Positions 43,047 to 52,057 of a stretch of 64,000 nt of DNA are shown here, piece after piece (position 1 is the first letter of the stretch; the number at the start of each line of letters is the position of its first letter). The notes beneath the pieces were generated by a model. That model had not been told where the DNA came from. It made no database searches and saw only the letters and a list, made by a program, of their open reading frames with translations. A program made the translations under genes and the position numbers. Origin of the DNA: Nocardiopsis sp. FIRDI 009 (GTDB lineage Bacteria; Actinomycetota; Actinomycetes; Streptosporangiales; Streptosporangiaceae). Location: the NCBI RefSeq assembly GCF_003386285.1, contig NZ_QPNC01000005.1, positions 111,271 to 175,270 on the forward strand, in the 5' to 3' direction.

Positions 43047-44558
43047 ATGACCTCTCCACAGACCCACGGCGCCTCCTCGAGCACAGGGGGCACGGATCGG
43101 TGGTCCCCACGCCTGTGGGCGCTGCTGATCGTCCTCTCCCTCGCCCTCTTCCTCGACGGCCTCGACGTGTCGATGGTCGCCGTGGCGCTGCCCTCCATCG
43201 GCGGTGAACTCGGGCTCTCCACCGCCACCCTCCAGTGGGTGATCAGCGGCTACGTCCTCGGCTTCGGCGGGTTCCTCCTCCTGGGCGGCCGTACGGCCGA
43301 CCTCCTGGGCCGCCGTAGGGTGTTCCTCGTCGCCCTGGGCGTCTTCGCCCTCGCCTCGGTCGTCGGCGGCCTGGTGGACAGCGGAGCCCTGCTCGTCGCC
43401 ACCCGCTTCGTCAAGGGCATCGCGGCCGCCTTCACCGCGCCCACCGGCCTGTCGATCCTCACCACGACCTTCGCGGAGGGCCGCCAGCGCAACCGGGCCC
43501 TGTCCGTGTACACCGTCTTCGGCGCGAGCGGATTCTCCTCCGGTCTGCTGTTCGGCGGCCTGCTCATGTCCCTCGGCTGGCGCTGGACCTTCTTCTTCGC
43601 CGCCCCGTTCGCGCTGCTGGCCCTGGTCGCCGGCGCCCTCCTGATCCCCCGGGACCGCCCCGACGCCCGGGGCGGCTACGACATCGCCGGCGCCGCCACC
43701 CTCACCGCCACCATGCTCCTGCTCGTGTACACCGTGGTCACCGCGCCCGAGACCGGATGGGGACACCCGCTCACCCTGGGTTCGTTCGCCGTGGTCGCTG
43801 TGCTGCTGGCCCTGTTCGTCCGGGTCGAGCGCCGGGTCAGCTTCCCCCTGGTCCGCCTCGGCATCCTGCGCAGCGGCACCCTCGTGCGGGCCAACGTCGG
43901 GGCGGTGGCGCTGATGGGCTCCTTCATCAGCTTCCAGTTCCTGCTCACCCTCTTCCTCCAGCAGGCCCTGGAACAGAGTCCGTTGCAGATGGCGCTGTCG
44001 CTGCTGCCCGCCGGGCTGCTCGTCGCCTTCAGCGCGCCGTTCGCCGACCGGCTCATCGAACGCTTCGGCACCCCCGTTCTCATCGCGGGCGGGCTGATCG
44101 CCCTGTCCGCCGGGTACCTGCTGTTCCTGCGGGTGGAGGCCGAGTTCTCCTACCTGCCGATGCTGCTGCCGACCGCGCTGCTGCTCGGTGTCGGGTTCGC
44201 GCTCGCCTTCCCCGCGATCAACGTGCAGGCCACCTCCGGCGTGGCCGACGACGAACAGGGGCTGGCCGCCGGGCTCGTGCAGACCTCCGCGCAGGTGGGC
44301 GGCGCTCTCGTCCTCGCCGTCACCACCGCCCTCATCGCGGTGGACCACGCGACGGGGGAGGGCGCCGAGGGAGGGGCCGCCGGGATGCTCGACCAGTTCC
44401 AGCCCGGTCTGATCTTCGTCACCTCCGTGGCCCTGGTCGGGGTGGTGATCGCCCTGGCCCCCCTGGTCGCACGGCGGTCCCGGCCGCGGGCGGTTCCGGA
44501 GGCCGAGGGACCGGAGCACGGTGCGGCGCGGGAACGGGAACCGCAGCCCCTGGGCTGA
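43047..44558 (+). CDS. MFS drug exporter, DHA2/EmrB-QacA family
   Basis: Proton-coupled efflux transporter, 503 residues with about 14 membrane helices. Motifs: LDGLDVSMVAVALPSIGGELGLS (motif D1-like), LQWVISGYVLGFGGFLLLGGRTADLLGRRRVF (motif A) and SGFSSGLLFGGLLMSLGWRWTFFFAAPFAL (antiporter motif C region). The cytoplasmic tail is charged. The ATG at 43047 is chosen from promoter position; upstream in-frame ATGs at 43020 and 43035 lie inside the promoter. It is paired with the divergent MarR repressor, so induction by its substrates is expected. Confidence 0.93.
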   Translation: MTSPQTHGASSSTGGTDRWSPRLWALLIVLSLALFLDGLDVSMVAVALPSIGGELGLSTATLQWVISGYVLGFGGFLLLGGRTADLLGRRRVFLVALGVFALASVVGGLVDSGALLVATRFVKGIAAAFTAPTGLSILTTTFAEGRQRNRALSVYTVFGASGFSSGLLFGGLLMSLGWRWTFFFAAPFALLALVAGALLIPRDRPDARGGYDIAGAATLTATMLLLVYTVVTAPETGWGHPLTLGSFAVVAVLLALFVRVERRVSFPLVRLGILRSGTLVRANVGAVALMGSFISFQFLLTLFLQQALEQSPLQMALSLLPAGLLVAFSAPFADRLIERFGTPVLIAGGLIALSAGYLLFLRVEAEFSYLPMLLPTALLLGVGFALAFPAINVQATSGVADDEQGLAAGLVQTSAQVGGALVLAVTTALIAVDHATGEGAEGGAAGMLDQFQPGLIFVTSVALVGVVIALAPLVARRSRPRAVPEAEGPEHGAAREREPQPLG

Positions 44559-44628
44559 GGATCGGGAACTTATCGGCGTTGCTTCGCGTCATATCGTAAG
44601 AAGCCCCGTTGCTCCGAGGAGGCGAGCG

Positions 44629-45006
44629 ATGCGCAAGGAGAACCGCGCAGCGGCCGGTGCGGCCGCCTGGCAGGTCATCCGGAACACCGACGACCGTATC
44701 TCCGTGTGGCAGCGGATCGGCGCGGTCCCGAGGATGGTCGGGGCCAGGCTGAGCGGACGGTACCCGGAGCTGAGCGGAGTCAAGCTGGTCGGGATGCTGG
44801 CCCTGCTCCTCTACGTCGTCTCGCCGATCGACTTCATCCCCGAACTGCTCGTCCCGTTGCTGGGTGTCGCCGACGACGTCGGCGTCGCGGTGTGGCTGAC
44901 CACCATGCTGCTCGGCGAGGGCGAGCGCTTCGTCCGGTGGGAGCGCGACGGTCGGGCCCAGCAGGCTTTCCAGCGGGCCAATCCGCAGGCGGCCCCGAGC
45001 AACTGA
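44629..45006 (+). CDS. YkvA family protein (DUF1232)
   Basis: The 125-residue protein has the DUF1232 core KLVGMLALLLYVVSPIDFIPELLVPLLGVADDVGVAVWLTTMLLGEGERF, including the SPIDFIPE motif that defines the family, formed by two hydrophobic helices. The N-terminus is basic. It is a membrane-associated protein of unknown function. GAGGAGG lies 8 nt upstream of the ATG. It is short, monocistronic and followed by a strong terminator. Confidence 0.88.
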   Translation: MRKENRAAAGAAAWQVIRNTDDRISVWQRIGAVPRMVGARLSGRYPELSGVKLVGMLALLLYVVSPIDFIPELLVPLLGVADDVGVAVWLTTMLLGEGERFVRWERDGRAQQAFQRANPQAAPSN

Positions 45007-45014
45007 ACAGACCG

Positions 45015-45060
45015 ACGCCGAACGCGCCCGGAGGACCCCTCCCCCGGGCGCGTTCGGCGT
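45015..45060 (+). terminator. Strong terminator after the DUF1232 gene
   Basis: Perfect 17-bp stem (45015-45031 with 45044-45060), 12-nt loop, beginning 9 nt after the stop. Confidence 0.9.
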
Positions 45061-45593
45061 CCCCCCACGGTCGGCGGGCGACCCCGTCCCGAGGGTGTCG
45101 GTGGGCACCCGCCACTTCTCGGCCGCCCTGTGCCACACCGGGCCCCGACCAACCGCTCGGCCCCCTCCTTCTCCCCCCGGCACGTTCAGGCGCCTGCGGT
45201 CCCCGACGACCCGACCGACCGAGCCACCTCCGGACCGGCCCACGGTGGAGGAAGGTCCGGAAGACGTCGACGGACGTGCCAGTGCGCTCGACGTCCCACT
45301 CCACGGCGCGCCGCACCTCGTCAGCGGAGAGGGGCGCCGGGAGGTCTCCGGCCGGGCCGGTCGCGTTCTCGGTCGAGGTTCCGGGAATCGTTCGGGTCCG
45401 CTGCCGGGTTTCTCCTCATACGAATGGCCCTGCCTTCTGAGAGACATCTGAATCAGTCCTCCGGCGCAATGCGGTCCACCGCCTTCGTGCGTCGGTCGCA
45501 CCGCTCCCGCTGCCGGGGGGTGGGACCGGTGTCTTCGCTGGTCATGGGTGTGTATGGTGTGAAATCGCCAAAATCGACATAAATTGGACGTTC
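45061..45593. other. Intergenic region, no confident gene
   Basis: About 530 bp. On the minus strand a frame reading DEVRRAVEWDVERTGTSVDVFRTFLHRG (bases about 45240-45330) looks protein-like but degrades into Arg/Gly-rich sequence and has no recognisable family. It may be a relic. The AT-rich stretch 45555-45590 is the likely promoter of the kinase-like gene. Confidence 0.35.
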
Positions 45594-46777
45594 GTGCAGC
45601 CATCCCCCAAAACCGCCAGGTCCCATCAGCCCCACCTGTCATCACCGCGTCGGCGACGCGAGGACCCGAAGACGCTCGGCGGTTTTCGGGTACGCCGCCG
45701 TACGATCAACACGGCAGCCGGTCTCATGGAGTTCGGGGTCACCGACGACCGCCGCGCCTGGCACGTCGCGCGCTACCTCGGACAGGGCGGGCCCCTGCCC
45801 GCGTGGCGGCGCGAGGCGATCGAGGAGCGGGCGCGCCTGCTGGGCGGTGTCGACTCTCCCCGCGTCCAGCCCGTGGTCGCCATGGACCTGGCATCCGACA
45901 CGCCCTGGCGCGTGTGCCCCTACCCGGACGGCCACGACCTCGGCTACCACGCCTCCGTCTGGGGAGCCCTCGACGAGCAGCATGTCCGGTTGCTCGCCGT
46001 GGGCGTGGCCGAGGCGCTCGCGGTGATCCACCGGGCGGGGGTGACCCACGGCGATCTGCATCCGGGCAACGTCCACCTCACCCAGGACGGACCGGTCGTC
46101 GGCGGTGTGGTCGAAGGTCCCGAGGGCGAACGGGACGTCTGCGGGGCCGACCCGGCCCTGCCGCTCGAGATCGGCCCGGCCGACCCGGCCCCCCGGCCTC
46201 GGACGTGTTCTCCTGGGGCTTGGTGGTGCTCGTCGCGGCCACGGGCACGGAACTCCTCCACGAGGACCAGGAGGTCCTCCCCTTCGGCCTGGACGAGGAC
46301 GACGACACCGAGGAGACGGTCCGGCGTTTCCGGGAACGCTTCCGCCGGGCCCTGGACGACGGCACGGTCAACCTGGACGGAGTACCGCAGGACCTGCGTG
46401 GTCTCGTCGCCGCGGCGCTGAGCCCCCGGGAGTCCGACCGGCCCACCACCGAGCACCTGCTGACCGCTCTCACCGGTACCGACGCCCACCCGGAGCTGGA
46501 CCCGCACGAGGTGGTCCGGGCCGCGATGGACGAACACTGGCCCGAGACGCCCTCCACGCTGGAGACCAGGCCCGGTTATCTCACCCCCAGGCAGAAGATC
46601 ATGCGTCTGGTCCTCATCCTCATCGCCGTCGCCGTCGGCATCGCGGCCCGCCACCTGGAGGAGCGAACGGAGGAGGACACCGGGGACGTCGGGGCCGCCG
46701 CGGTCCCGACCGCTCAGCCCAGCGCCCACCCCCACACACCGGACAGCCACCGCAGCGCGACCACCACCGTCCGGTAG
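45594..46777 (+). pseudogene. Frameshifted, degenerate serine/threonine-kinase-like membrane protein
   Basis: The reading starts at GTG 45594 and codes to about 46190. It must then shift to the frame that ends at 46777. The break is at a run of six C (46189-46194): one more C would join ADPAP to PASDVFSWGLVVLVAATG, the kinase subdomain IX pattern. The joined product, about 395 residues, has HGDLHPGN (His152, Asp154, Asn158), the catalytic-loop pattern, but no glycine-rich loop, no clear VAIK lysine (WHVARYL instead) and no DFG (VVGGVVEGP). It ends with one membrane helix (IMRLVLILIAVAVGIAA) and a short exposed tail. It is either a sequencing error in an intact pseudokinase gene, a real null allele, or slippage-regulated. 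Confidence 0.62.
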
Positions 46778-47682
46778 CGGACCAGGACGGCCGGCCCACC
46801 GGTCACCAGGTACCCCGTGACGGCGACGACCGGCCGGGTGGGCCGGTGCGGCAGTCCTCCGCGCGCCTCCCTCCCTTCCGCCGGCTGCCCCTCAGGCACG
46901 GCCACGCCCCGGGATCACCCCGCGTTCGCCGGGCATCCACGAAAACGGATCGGTCACCCGGTGGGGCGGGGCCCTGCCCGCGCGGTAGCAGGTCGGTGAC
47001 GCGTTCGAGCATGTGCACGAGCCGGTGACGGTGCGCGTGACGGCGTCGGGCCTCGGGGACACCGGGCGGACACCCGGGAGTGGGGAGAGGGCCGGGGGTG
47101 TGCACGGACGCACCCCCGAAGACGGGCTTTCACGCGGTGAATACGCGGGTGCGGTGCGGGTGGCGGGAGTTCACCCGCCTCGACCCGGCATGATCCCCGG
47201 TGTGAGGGCGGGGCCATCGAATCACTGGCCGAAATCGGACAGAAGTGTGACCGGAAACGGGAAAGCGGGAGGTGGCGGAGGGGTTGTGGGGGCGAGGGGT
47301 CTCCCTGTATTTCCGGGACACCGGAAAGCGGACCCCCGTCCCCCTTCACGGACGGTTCCGGTCACGGGGGCGGATGCGGAGAAAAGGAGGAGACCCGGTC
47401 CGCGGTTCCCGTGCCGGCCACTCCTGGACCCTCCCGGGAGAGCGCGGCCCACCGGTGCGCGGATCGCGGCAGCGCCCAGCGGGACCGAGCACCCTTTTTC
47501 TCGCGCACCGGCCCCGATCCCGGAAGGGAGAACCGGAGCGCACGGAGACGGGGTTGTCCACAGGCCGGTTTGATCGCGGCGGTGAAGGCTGCCACCGTAG
47601 TAGTGGGCGGGGCGGCGCGCCCCGCCGTTCACCCCTGACGCGTGTCCGACGCCTTCGGGCAGTGAGAGGAAAAAGAGTCCAC
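46778..47682. other. 900-bp gene-poor region
   Basis: Six frames were read. The open stretches are Gly/Arg/Pro-rich without domain-like patterns and lack ribosome binding sites. Besides the hairpin at 46791-46846 there is a short palindrome TTCAC-GCG-GTGAA at 47129-47141. No RNA gene was recognised. Confidence 0.4.
46791..46846 (+). terminator. Long-loop hairpin after the kinase-like gene
   Basis: CCGGCCCACC (46791-46800) and GGTGGGCCGG (46837-46846) form a 10-bp perfect stem, 13 nt after the stop; the 36-nt loop can fold further. Confidence 0.5.
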
Positions 47683-48495
47683 GTGTCCCCGACCTCATGG
47701 CCCAGAAGGCTGATCAGCCCCAGCGGTCTCGCCTTCGTCCTCCTCTGTTTCTTCATGCCGTTCTTCACGGTGTCCTGTAGCGGGGCGATGGGCGACCTCG
47801 CCATTACCTACAGCGGTTACGACCTGGCCTTCAACGGCCTGCCGAGCGTCGACGGATCCTTCGCCGGGGAGTTCTCCGACGCCGACCGCGAGGACCTGCG
47901 GTCGGGGGTCCAGGTCCTCGCTCTGATCCCCCTGATCCTGGTCGTCGCGGGCGCCGCCACCAGCGCCGTGCTGCCGAGGCCGTTCCCGCGCTCGGTGGCG
48001 GCCGCCGCGGCGGCCGGCCTGGCGCTCGTTCTGGTCGTCGTCAACCAGATGGTGACGCACGCGGGCGCCCGCGAGGAGATGTCGTCCGAGGCCGAGGTGG
48101 ACGCGTCGATGGCCACGATCCAGACCACCGCCGGTGTGGGGTTCTGGTTCACGTTCCTGGTGCTCCTCGGGGTGACGGTGTTCAGCACCGTCGAGATCGT
48201 CCTGAACCGGAGAAGGGCCTCGGGGCCGTCGGCGGGCGCGCCCCTGGGAGCCACGGCACCGCAGGGGACGGTGGGGCCGCCGCCCATCGCGCCGACCCAG
48301 TGGGGGCCGTCCGGGGACGGCGTCCCGCCGGGACCGGTCCCCGGACGCGTCCCCCCGGGCTTCCCGGAGGCCCCGGGACAGCGGCCGTCTCCCACGGGAC
48401 CGGGACGATCCCCGGCGGAGCCCGGACAGTCGCCGACGGGACCCGGGCGACCCCAGCCCCCGACCGGACCGGGGCAGTCGCCGGACGTTCGGTGA
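47683..48495 (+). CDS. Uncharacterised membrane protein with proline-rich C-terminus
   Basis: The 270-residue protein has four predicted helices: ISPSGLAFVLLCFFMPFFTVSC at the start, VLALIPLILVVAGAATSAVL, VAAAAAAGLALVLVVVNQMV and GFWFTFLVLLGVTVFSTVEIVL. A first extracellular loop of about 50 residues (MGDLAITYSGYDLAFNGLPSVDG) is followed by a 90-residue cytoplasmic tail of Pro/Gly/Gln repeats (GPGRSPAEPGQSPTGPGR). The family is unknown. The GTG start has AGAGGAAAAAGAG upstream and the same CCACGTGTCCCC context as the next gene, which also encodes a two-helix membrane protein. Confidence 0.75.
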   Translation: MSPTSWPRRLISPSGLAFVLLCFFMPFFTVSCSGAMGDLAITYSGYDLAFNGLPSVDGSFAGEFSDADREDLRSGVQVLALIPLILVVAGAATSAVLPRPFPRSVAAAAAAGLALVLVVVNQMVTHAGAREEMSSEAEVDASMATIQTTAGVGFWFTFLVLLGVTVFSTVEIVLNRRRASGPSAGAPLGATAPQGTVGPPPIAPTQWGPSGDGVPPGPVPGRVPPGFPEAPGQRPSPTGPGRSPAEPGQSPTGPGRPQPPTGPGQSPDVR

Positions 48496-48702
48496 CTGCG
48501 CCCCCGTGAGTCACCGGGCCCGGGCAGCCGGCTGACGGTCGGGAGGCGGCCGGGATCCCCCTGTGACACTCCACTCCCGTCCGGAGCACCGTTCCCGTCC
48601 CGACCAGCCGGGGACTCGGGCAGACTGTCGGGGCGGCACCGCACCAGACCCCCGGTCGCGGGCCCGCTTCCCGACGCCGCACCGCGAGAGGAGACGCTCC
48701 AC

Positions 48703-49809
48703 GTGTCCCCCGTCCTCCGTCCGCGTGTCCTGGCCGTCGCCGTGGTCACCCTCGCCGTCTCCTGCGTCGCCGGCTACCTCCTGCCGTTCCCGTGGGCCCT
48801 GCTGGGGATACCGGTCGGCCTCCTGGCGGTGGGCACCGCCCTGGTCCGTTACGGCCACCTCACCACCGTGACGTCCGGCCCCGGTGCTCCGGAACCCCCT
48901 GCCTCCGGGAGACGGGTCCCCGCCGCCCGCGGGTCCTTCGACGACGCAACGTCGGGCACCCGGGTACGCACGGTCGCGCTCCCCAGCGCCGCGGAGGACC
49001 ACCGGTTCGACTTCTCCGCCGTCGTCCACTGGCGTTGGGACGGCCACGTGGACCTGCGCCTGCGCCATCCCGCCGGTTCGGCCGTGCACGCCGTGGTGAC
49101 CCGGGCGGCCGAACTCGCCCGGGAGGTCGACCCCGTCGACCACGGCCTGGCCGAATGCGAACTGGGGGCGCTCCTGGCCGTCGAACGGGCGGTCACCGGA
49201 GCCGGGATCGTCGTGTGGGCCGAGGACGTGCGGCTGCGCCTCCCGGACGAGGACGTCGAACGGCTGTGCCGGATGGCCGCGCTCCGCAAGGACCGCGCAC
49301 TGCGGGAGGCGATCCGTGCGGCCGAGGAGGACCTGACCGCGCTGTCGACTCCGTCGCGCGCACCGTCGGCGGACCTGAGGGGAACCGACGAAACCGACCA
49401 CGTCATCGACTACGAGGAACTCACCCCCTTCGACGGCCCCGACCTGCTCCCGGAATCCGGCCCGGGCAGTGACGTCGACGGTGAGGGCTACGAGAGCTAC
49501 TGGTGGCCCGCCGACGACGCCTCCGCGCCCCACGCGGTGGAGGAGGACGTCCAGGTGGCGATCATCCGCGGCCTCATCGACTCCGCCGGGGGTCCGGACG
49601 AGCGCGCGGCCTTCGCCCGGGAGCAGGTACGCATCCTCGAACGTAACGGTTTCACCGAGGTCGCGAGCCGCCTGCGCGGGCTCTTCCCCGAGGCCGCCGA
49701 CCCCCTCCGGTCCGCCGAGGACGTCGAGGCCGACGGCGTTCCCCGCAACCGCGGCGGACCCTACCGGGAGGTGGACGACGATCCGCCCGCCCGCGGCGAC
49801 CACGGGTAG
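48703..49809 (+). CDS. Uncharacterised protein with N-terminal double membrane helix
   Basis: The 368-residue protein starts at GTG with GAGAGGAGA upstream. Two helices at about 8-45 (VLAVAVVTLAVSCVAGYLL; FPWALLGIPVGLLAVGTAL) precede a cytoplasmic domain with FDFSAVVHWRWDGHVDLRLRHPAGSAVHAVVTRAAELAREV and a charged helical run (DEDVERLCRMAALRKDRALREAIRAAEEDL), plus an acidic C-terminal third containing VAIIRGLIDSAGGPDERAAFAREQVRILERNGFTEVASRLRGLF. The arrangement resembles SPFH/stomatin-neighbour proteins of actinomycetes. No family was recognised with confidence. Confidence 0.75.
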   Translation: MSPVLRPRVLAVAVVTLAVSCVAGYLLPFPWALLGIPVGLLAVGTALVRYGHLTTVTSGPGAPEPPASGRRVPAARGSFDDATSGTRVRTVALPSAAEDHRFDFSAVVHWRWDGHVDLRLRHPAGSAVHAVVTRAAELAREVDPVDHGLAECELGALLAVERAVTGAGIVVWAEDVRLRLPDEDVERLCRMAALRKDRALREAIRAAEEDLTALSTPSRAPSADLRGTDETDHVIDYEELTPFDGPDLLPESGPGSDVDGEGYESYWWPADDASAPHAVEEDVQVAIIRGLIDSAGGPDERAAFAREQVRILERNGFTEVASRLRGLFPEAADPLRSAEDVEADGVPRNRGGPYREVDDDPPARGDHG

Positions 49810-49818
49810 GCGTTCCCG

Positions 49819-51918
49819 TCAGTCCAGCACCGCGTCGAGGCGCTCGCCCAGGTCCTCGCTGAGCATCCGGGAGTAGGTGCCCGTCATGTGGTGGGAGTCC
49901 CGGTAGACGACCACGTTCCCCACCACCGCCGGGCATGTGCCCGCCACGCAGAACCGGTCGTTGAGGTCGATGAGGGAGGCGTCGCCGTCGATCATCCGGA
50001 CCGCCCTCTCCTGGGGATCGTCGCGTTCCAGCGCCTCCTCCTCCGCCCGCTCGCACCGGGACAGGTCATCGGTATTGGCGGTGAGACACTCCAGGACGTC
50101 CTCGTGGGCGCGGGGCGTGTCACGGATCATGACCACGTCCATCCCGGTCCCGCCGAACCGGTTCCACAACCGGCTCATACCCTCGGCCATCAGGTTCCGG
50201 GCCCTTCCTGGAGACACCTCGTCGGCGGGGTTGGCCATCACCGACGAACTCGTCACCGCCACGTCCGGACGCAGTTCGAGGAGTTCGTCGACCACGGCGC
50301 GGTTCCACGTCCGGCACTCCTCGTAGGTCCGTGACTTCCCCAGCCTGGTCAGCGTGTCCGTGAACGCGCACGCGGACTTCGTGAACACCACCAGCCGCCA
50401 GCCGCGCTCCAGCGCCAGCTCCTCCAGCGCTGGTATCCACTGCGCGCTGTGCGAGTCGCCCACGACCGCGACCGTCCGGTCGGCGTCCTCGACGCCGTAG
50501 ACGCACGAGGTGTCCGGTGTCGTGGCGTCCTCGGATGCCTGGCAGCCGTCCTCGTAGACCGCGGGCAGGTCCCCGGCGGCGTCCAGCGGGGCCGGGTACA
50601 TGAGATCCCCGGAGGAGGGCGTCCACCGGTCGAGCGCCGCCGGCCCCGTGTGCACGGCGGGGTCGAACGCCACCGATCCGACCCGCTCCACCCGGACCAG
50701 ACCCGCGGCGGCCACGACGCCCACCACGAGCAGGCCGCAGAGGACGACGGTGAGCGCCCGGCGCCCGTCGGGCACCAGGCCGCGGTCGCGCACGGGATCC
50801 TCCACCCACACCTTCGTGCCCCAGGCCAGCAGAAGGGACAGCGCGGCGACGACCACGACGTCGAGCGCCCCCAACCGGTCCCGCCCCGTCACCGCGAGGG
50901 TGAGGACGATGAGCGGCCAGTGCCACAGGTACAACGAGTAGGACACGTCCCCGACGAAGCGGGCGGGGGCCGTGCTCAGCAACGCCGACGCCGCCGGACG
51001 CCCGGGGGAGTCCCCGGCCGCGATCACCGCGACGGTGCCGAGGACGGGCAGGGCCGCCGCCCACCCGGGGAAGGCCGTGCCGGAGTCGTAGAACACGGCG
51101 GCCGCGATGATCGCGGCCAGTCCGAGCCAGCCCAGGGGAAGCCTGAGCCGGGAGGGCGGAGTACCCCGTGCCGACCCCACCGCGAGCAACCCACCCGCGG
51201 CCAACTCCCAGGCACGTGTCGTGGGGAGGAAGTAGGCCGCGGCCGTACCCTCCACGGCCGACAGGACCGAGGCGGCCAGTGACGCCGCGAACAGCGCGCC
51301 GAGGACCGCGACCAGGACCCCCGCGTCGGCGCGCGTGCGCCGCCGGGCCAGGGCCCACACGGCGAACAGCAGCGGCCAGACCACGTAGAACTGCTCCTCG
51401 ACCGACAGCGACCAGAAGTGCTGCACCGGGCTGGGCGGTGCCTCGGCGGACAGGTAGTCCACCGCCTGGTCGGCCAGGTAGAGGTTCTCGACGTAGGCGG
51501 CGGAGGCCGCCAACTGCCACGCGGTGTCGGCGAGCCGGGTCAGCGGCAGCAGGACGAGGGAGGCGGCTCCCGTGGCGACGAGTACGACCGTCGCGGCGGG
51601 CAGCAGCCGCCGGACCCGGCGCACGTAGAAGCGGCCGAGCGCGACGCGGCCCCGCCCGGTGGCCTCGCGGTGCAGCAGCGAGGTGATGAGGAAACCGGAG
51701 ATCACGAAGAACACGTCGACGCCGACGTAGCCGCCCGGAAGCAGCCGGGGGTCCAGGTGGTAGACGAGGACCAGCAGTACGGCCAGGGCGCGCAACCCCT
51801 GTACCTCGGGGCGGAACCGGCGACCGCCGTGCACGGCCGCGGGCGGCGTGAGCCCACCCCCCTCGTTCGGCCGGGAGGTGGTTCGTGGCGTCGAACGCCA
51901 CAGGAGGTTCGGACGCAT
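49819..51918 (-). CDS. Acyltransferase 3 (OafA/YrhL-type) with C-terminal SGNH domain
   Basis: Membrane O-acyltransferase that transfers acyl groups to a cell-surface glycan or other exported acceptor, 699 residues. The N-terminal acyltransferase-3 domain of about ten helices begins FRPEVQGLRALAVLLVLVYHLDPRLLPGGYVGVDVFFVISGFLIT, with the catalytic-site His in VYHLDP, then RRVRRLLPAA and HFWSLSVEEQFYVVWPLL. The C-terminal extracellular SGNH hydrolase-like domain carries TVAVVGDSHSAQWIPALEELA (Ser in GDSHS), VVVFTKSACAF-like second block and DSHHMTGTYSRML (Asp-x-x-His end block). The start at ATG 51918 is uncertain; an N-terminal tail of about 35 residues precedes the domain. Confidence 0.92.
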   Translation of the reverse strand: MRPNLLWRSTPRTTSRPNEGGGLTPPAAVHGGRRFRPEVQGLRALAVLLVLVYHLDPRLLPGGYVGVDVFFVISGFLITSLLHREATGRGRVALGRFYVRRVRRLLPAATVVLVATGAASLVLLPLTRLADTAWQLAASAAYVENLYLADQAVDYLSAEAPPSPVQHFWSLSVEEQFYVVWPLLFAVWALARRRTRADAGVLVAVLGALFAASLAASVLSAVEGTAAAYFLPTTRAWELAAGGLLAVGSARGTPPSRLRLPLGWLGLAAIIAAAVFYDSGTAFPGWAAALPVLGTVAVIAAGDSPGRPAASALLSTAPARFVGDVSYSLYLWHWPLIVLTLAVTGRDRLGALDVVVVAALSLLLAWGTKVWVEDPVRDRGLVPDGRRALTVVLCGLLVVGVVAAAGLVRVERVGSVAFDPAVHTGPAALDRWTPSSGDLMYPAPLDAAGDLPAVYEDGCQASEDATTPDTSCVYGVEDADRTVAVVGDSHSAQWIPALEELALERGWRLVVFTKSACAFTDTLTRLGKSRTYEECRTWNRAVVDELLELRPDVAVTSSSVMANPADEVSPGRARNLMAEGMSRLWNRFGGTGMDVVMIRDTPRAHEDVLECLTANTDDLSRCERAEEEALERDDPQERAVRMIDGDASLIDLNDRFCVAGTCPAVVGNVVVYRDSHHMTGTYSRMLSEDLGERLDAVLD

Positions 51919-52057
51919 TTCGTTATGTTGCCGTCGTCCGCACACGGGGCGAAACCGACACGGTGGGTGTTGGCGCAACCTCAGCCCGAAGTTCACCCAA
52001 TGGACGTCCGGGGTCCGTCTTCCCTTCCCCGGCCGTGGTTCCCGGAGCCGCGGGACC

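Noticed and set aside
44834..45316. Minus-strand gene after the DUF1232 gene
   Set aside because: Its first 30 residues look protein-like but the rest runs antisense through the strong terminator and the DUF1232 gene.
46100..47030. Plus-strand frame across the kinase tail and the gap after it
   Set aside because: It is an out-of-frame reading of the kinase-like gene continuing into non-coding DNA.
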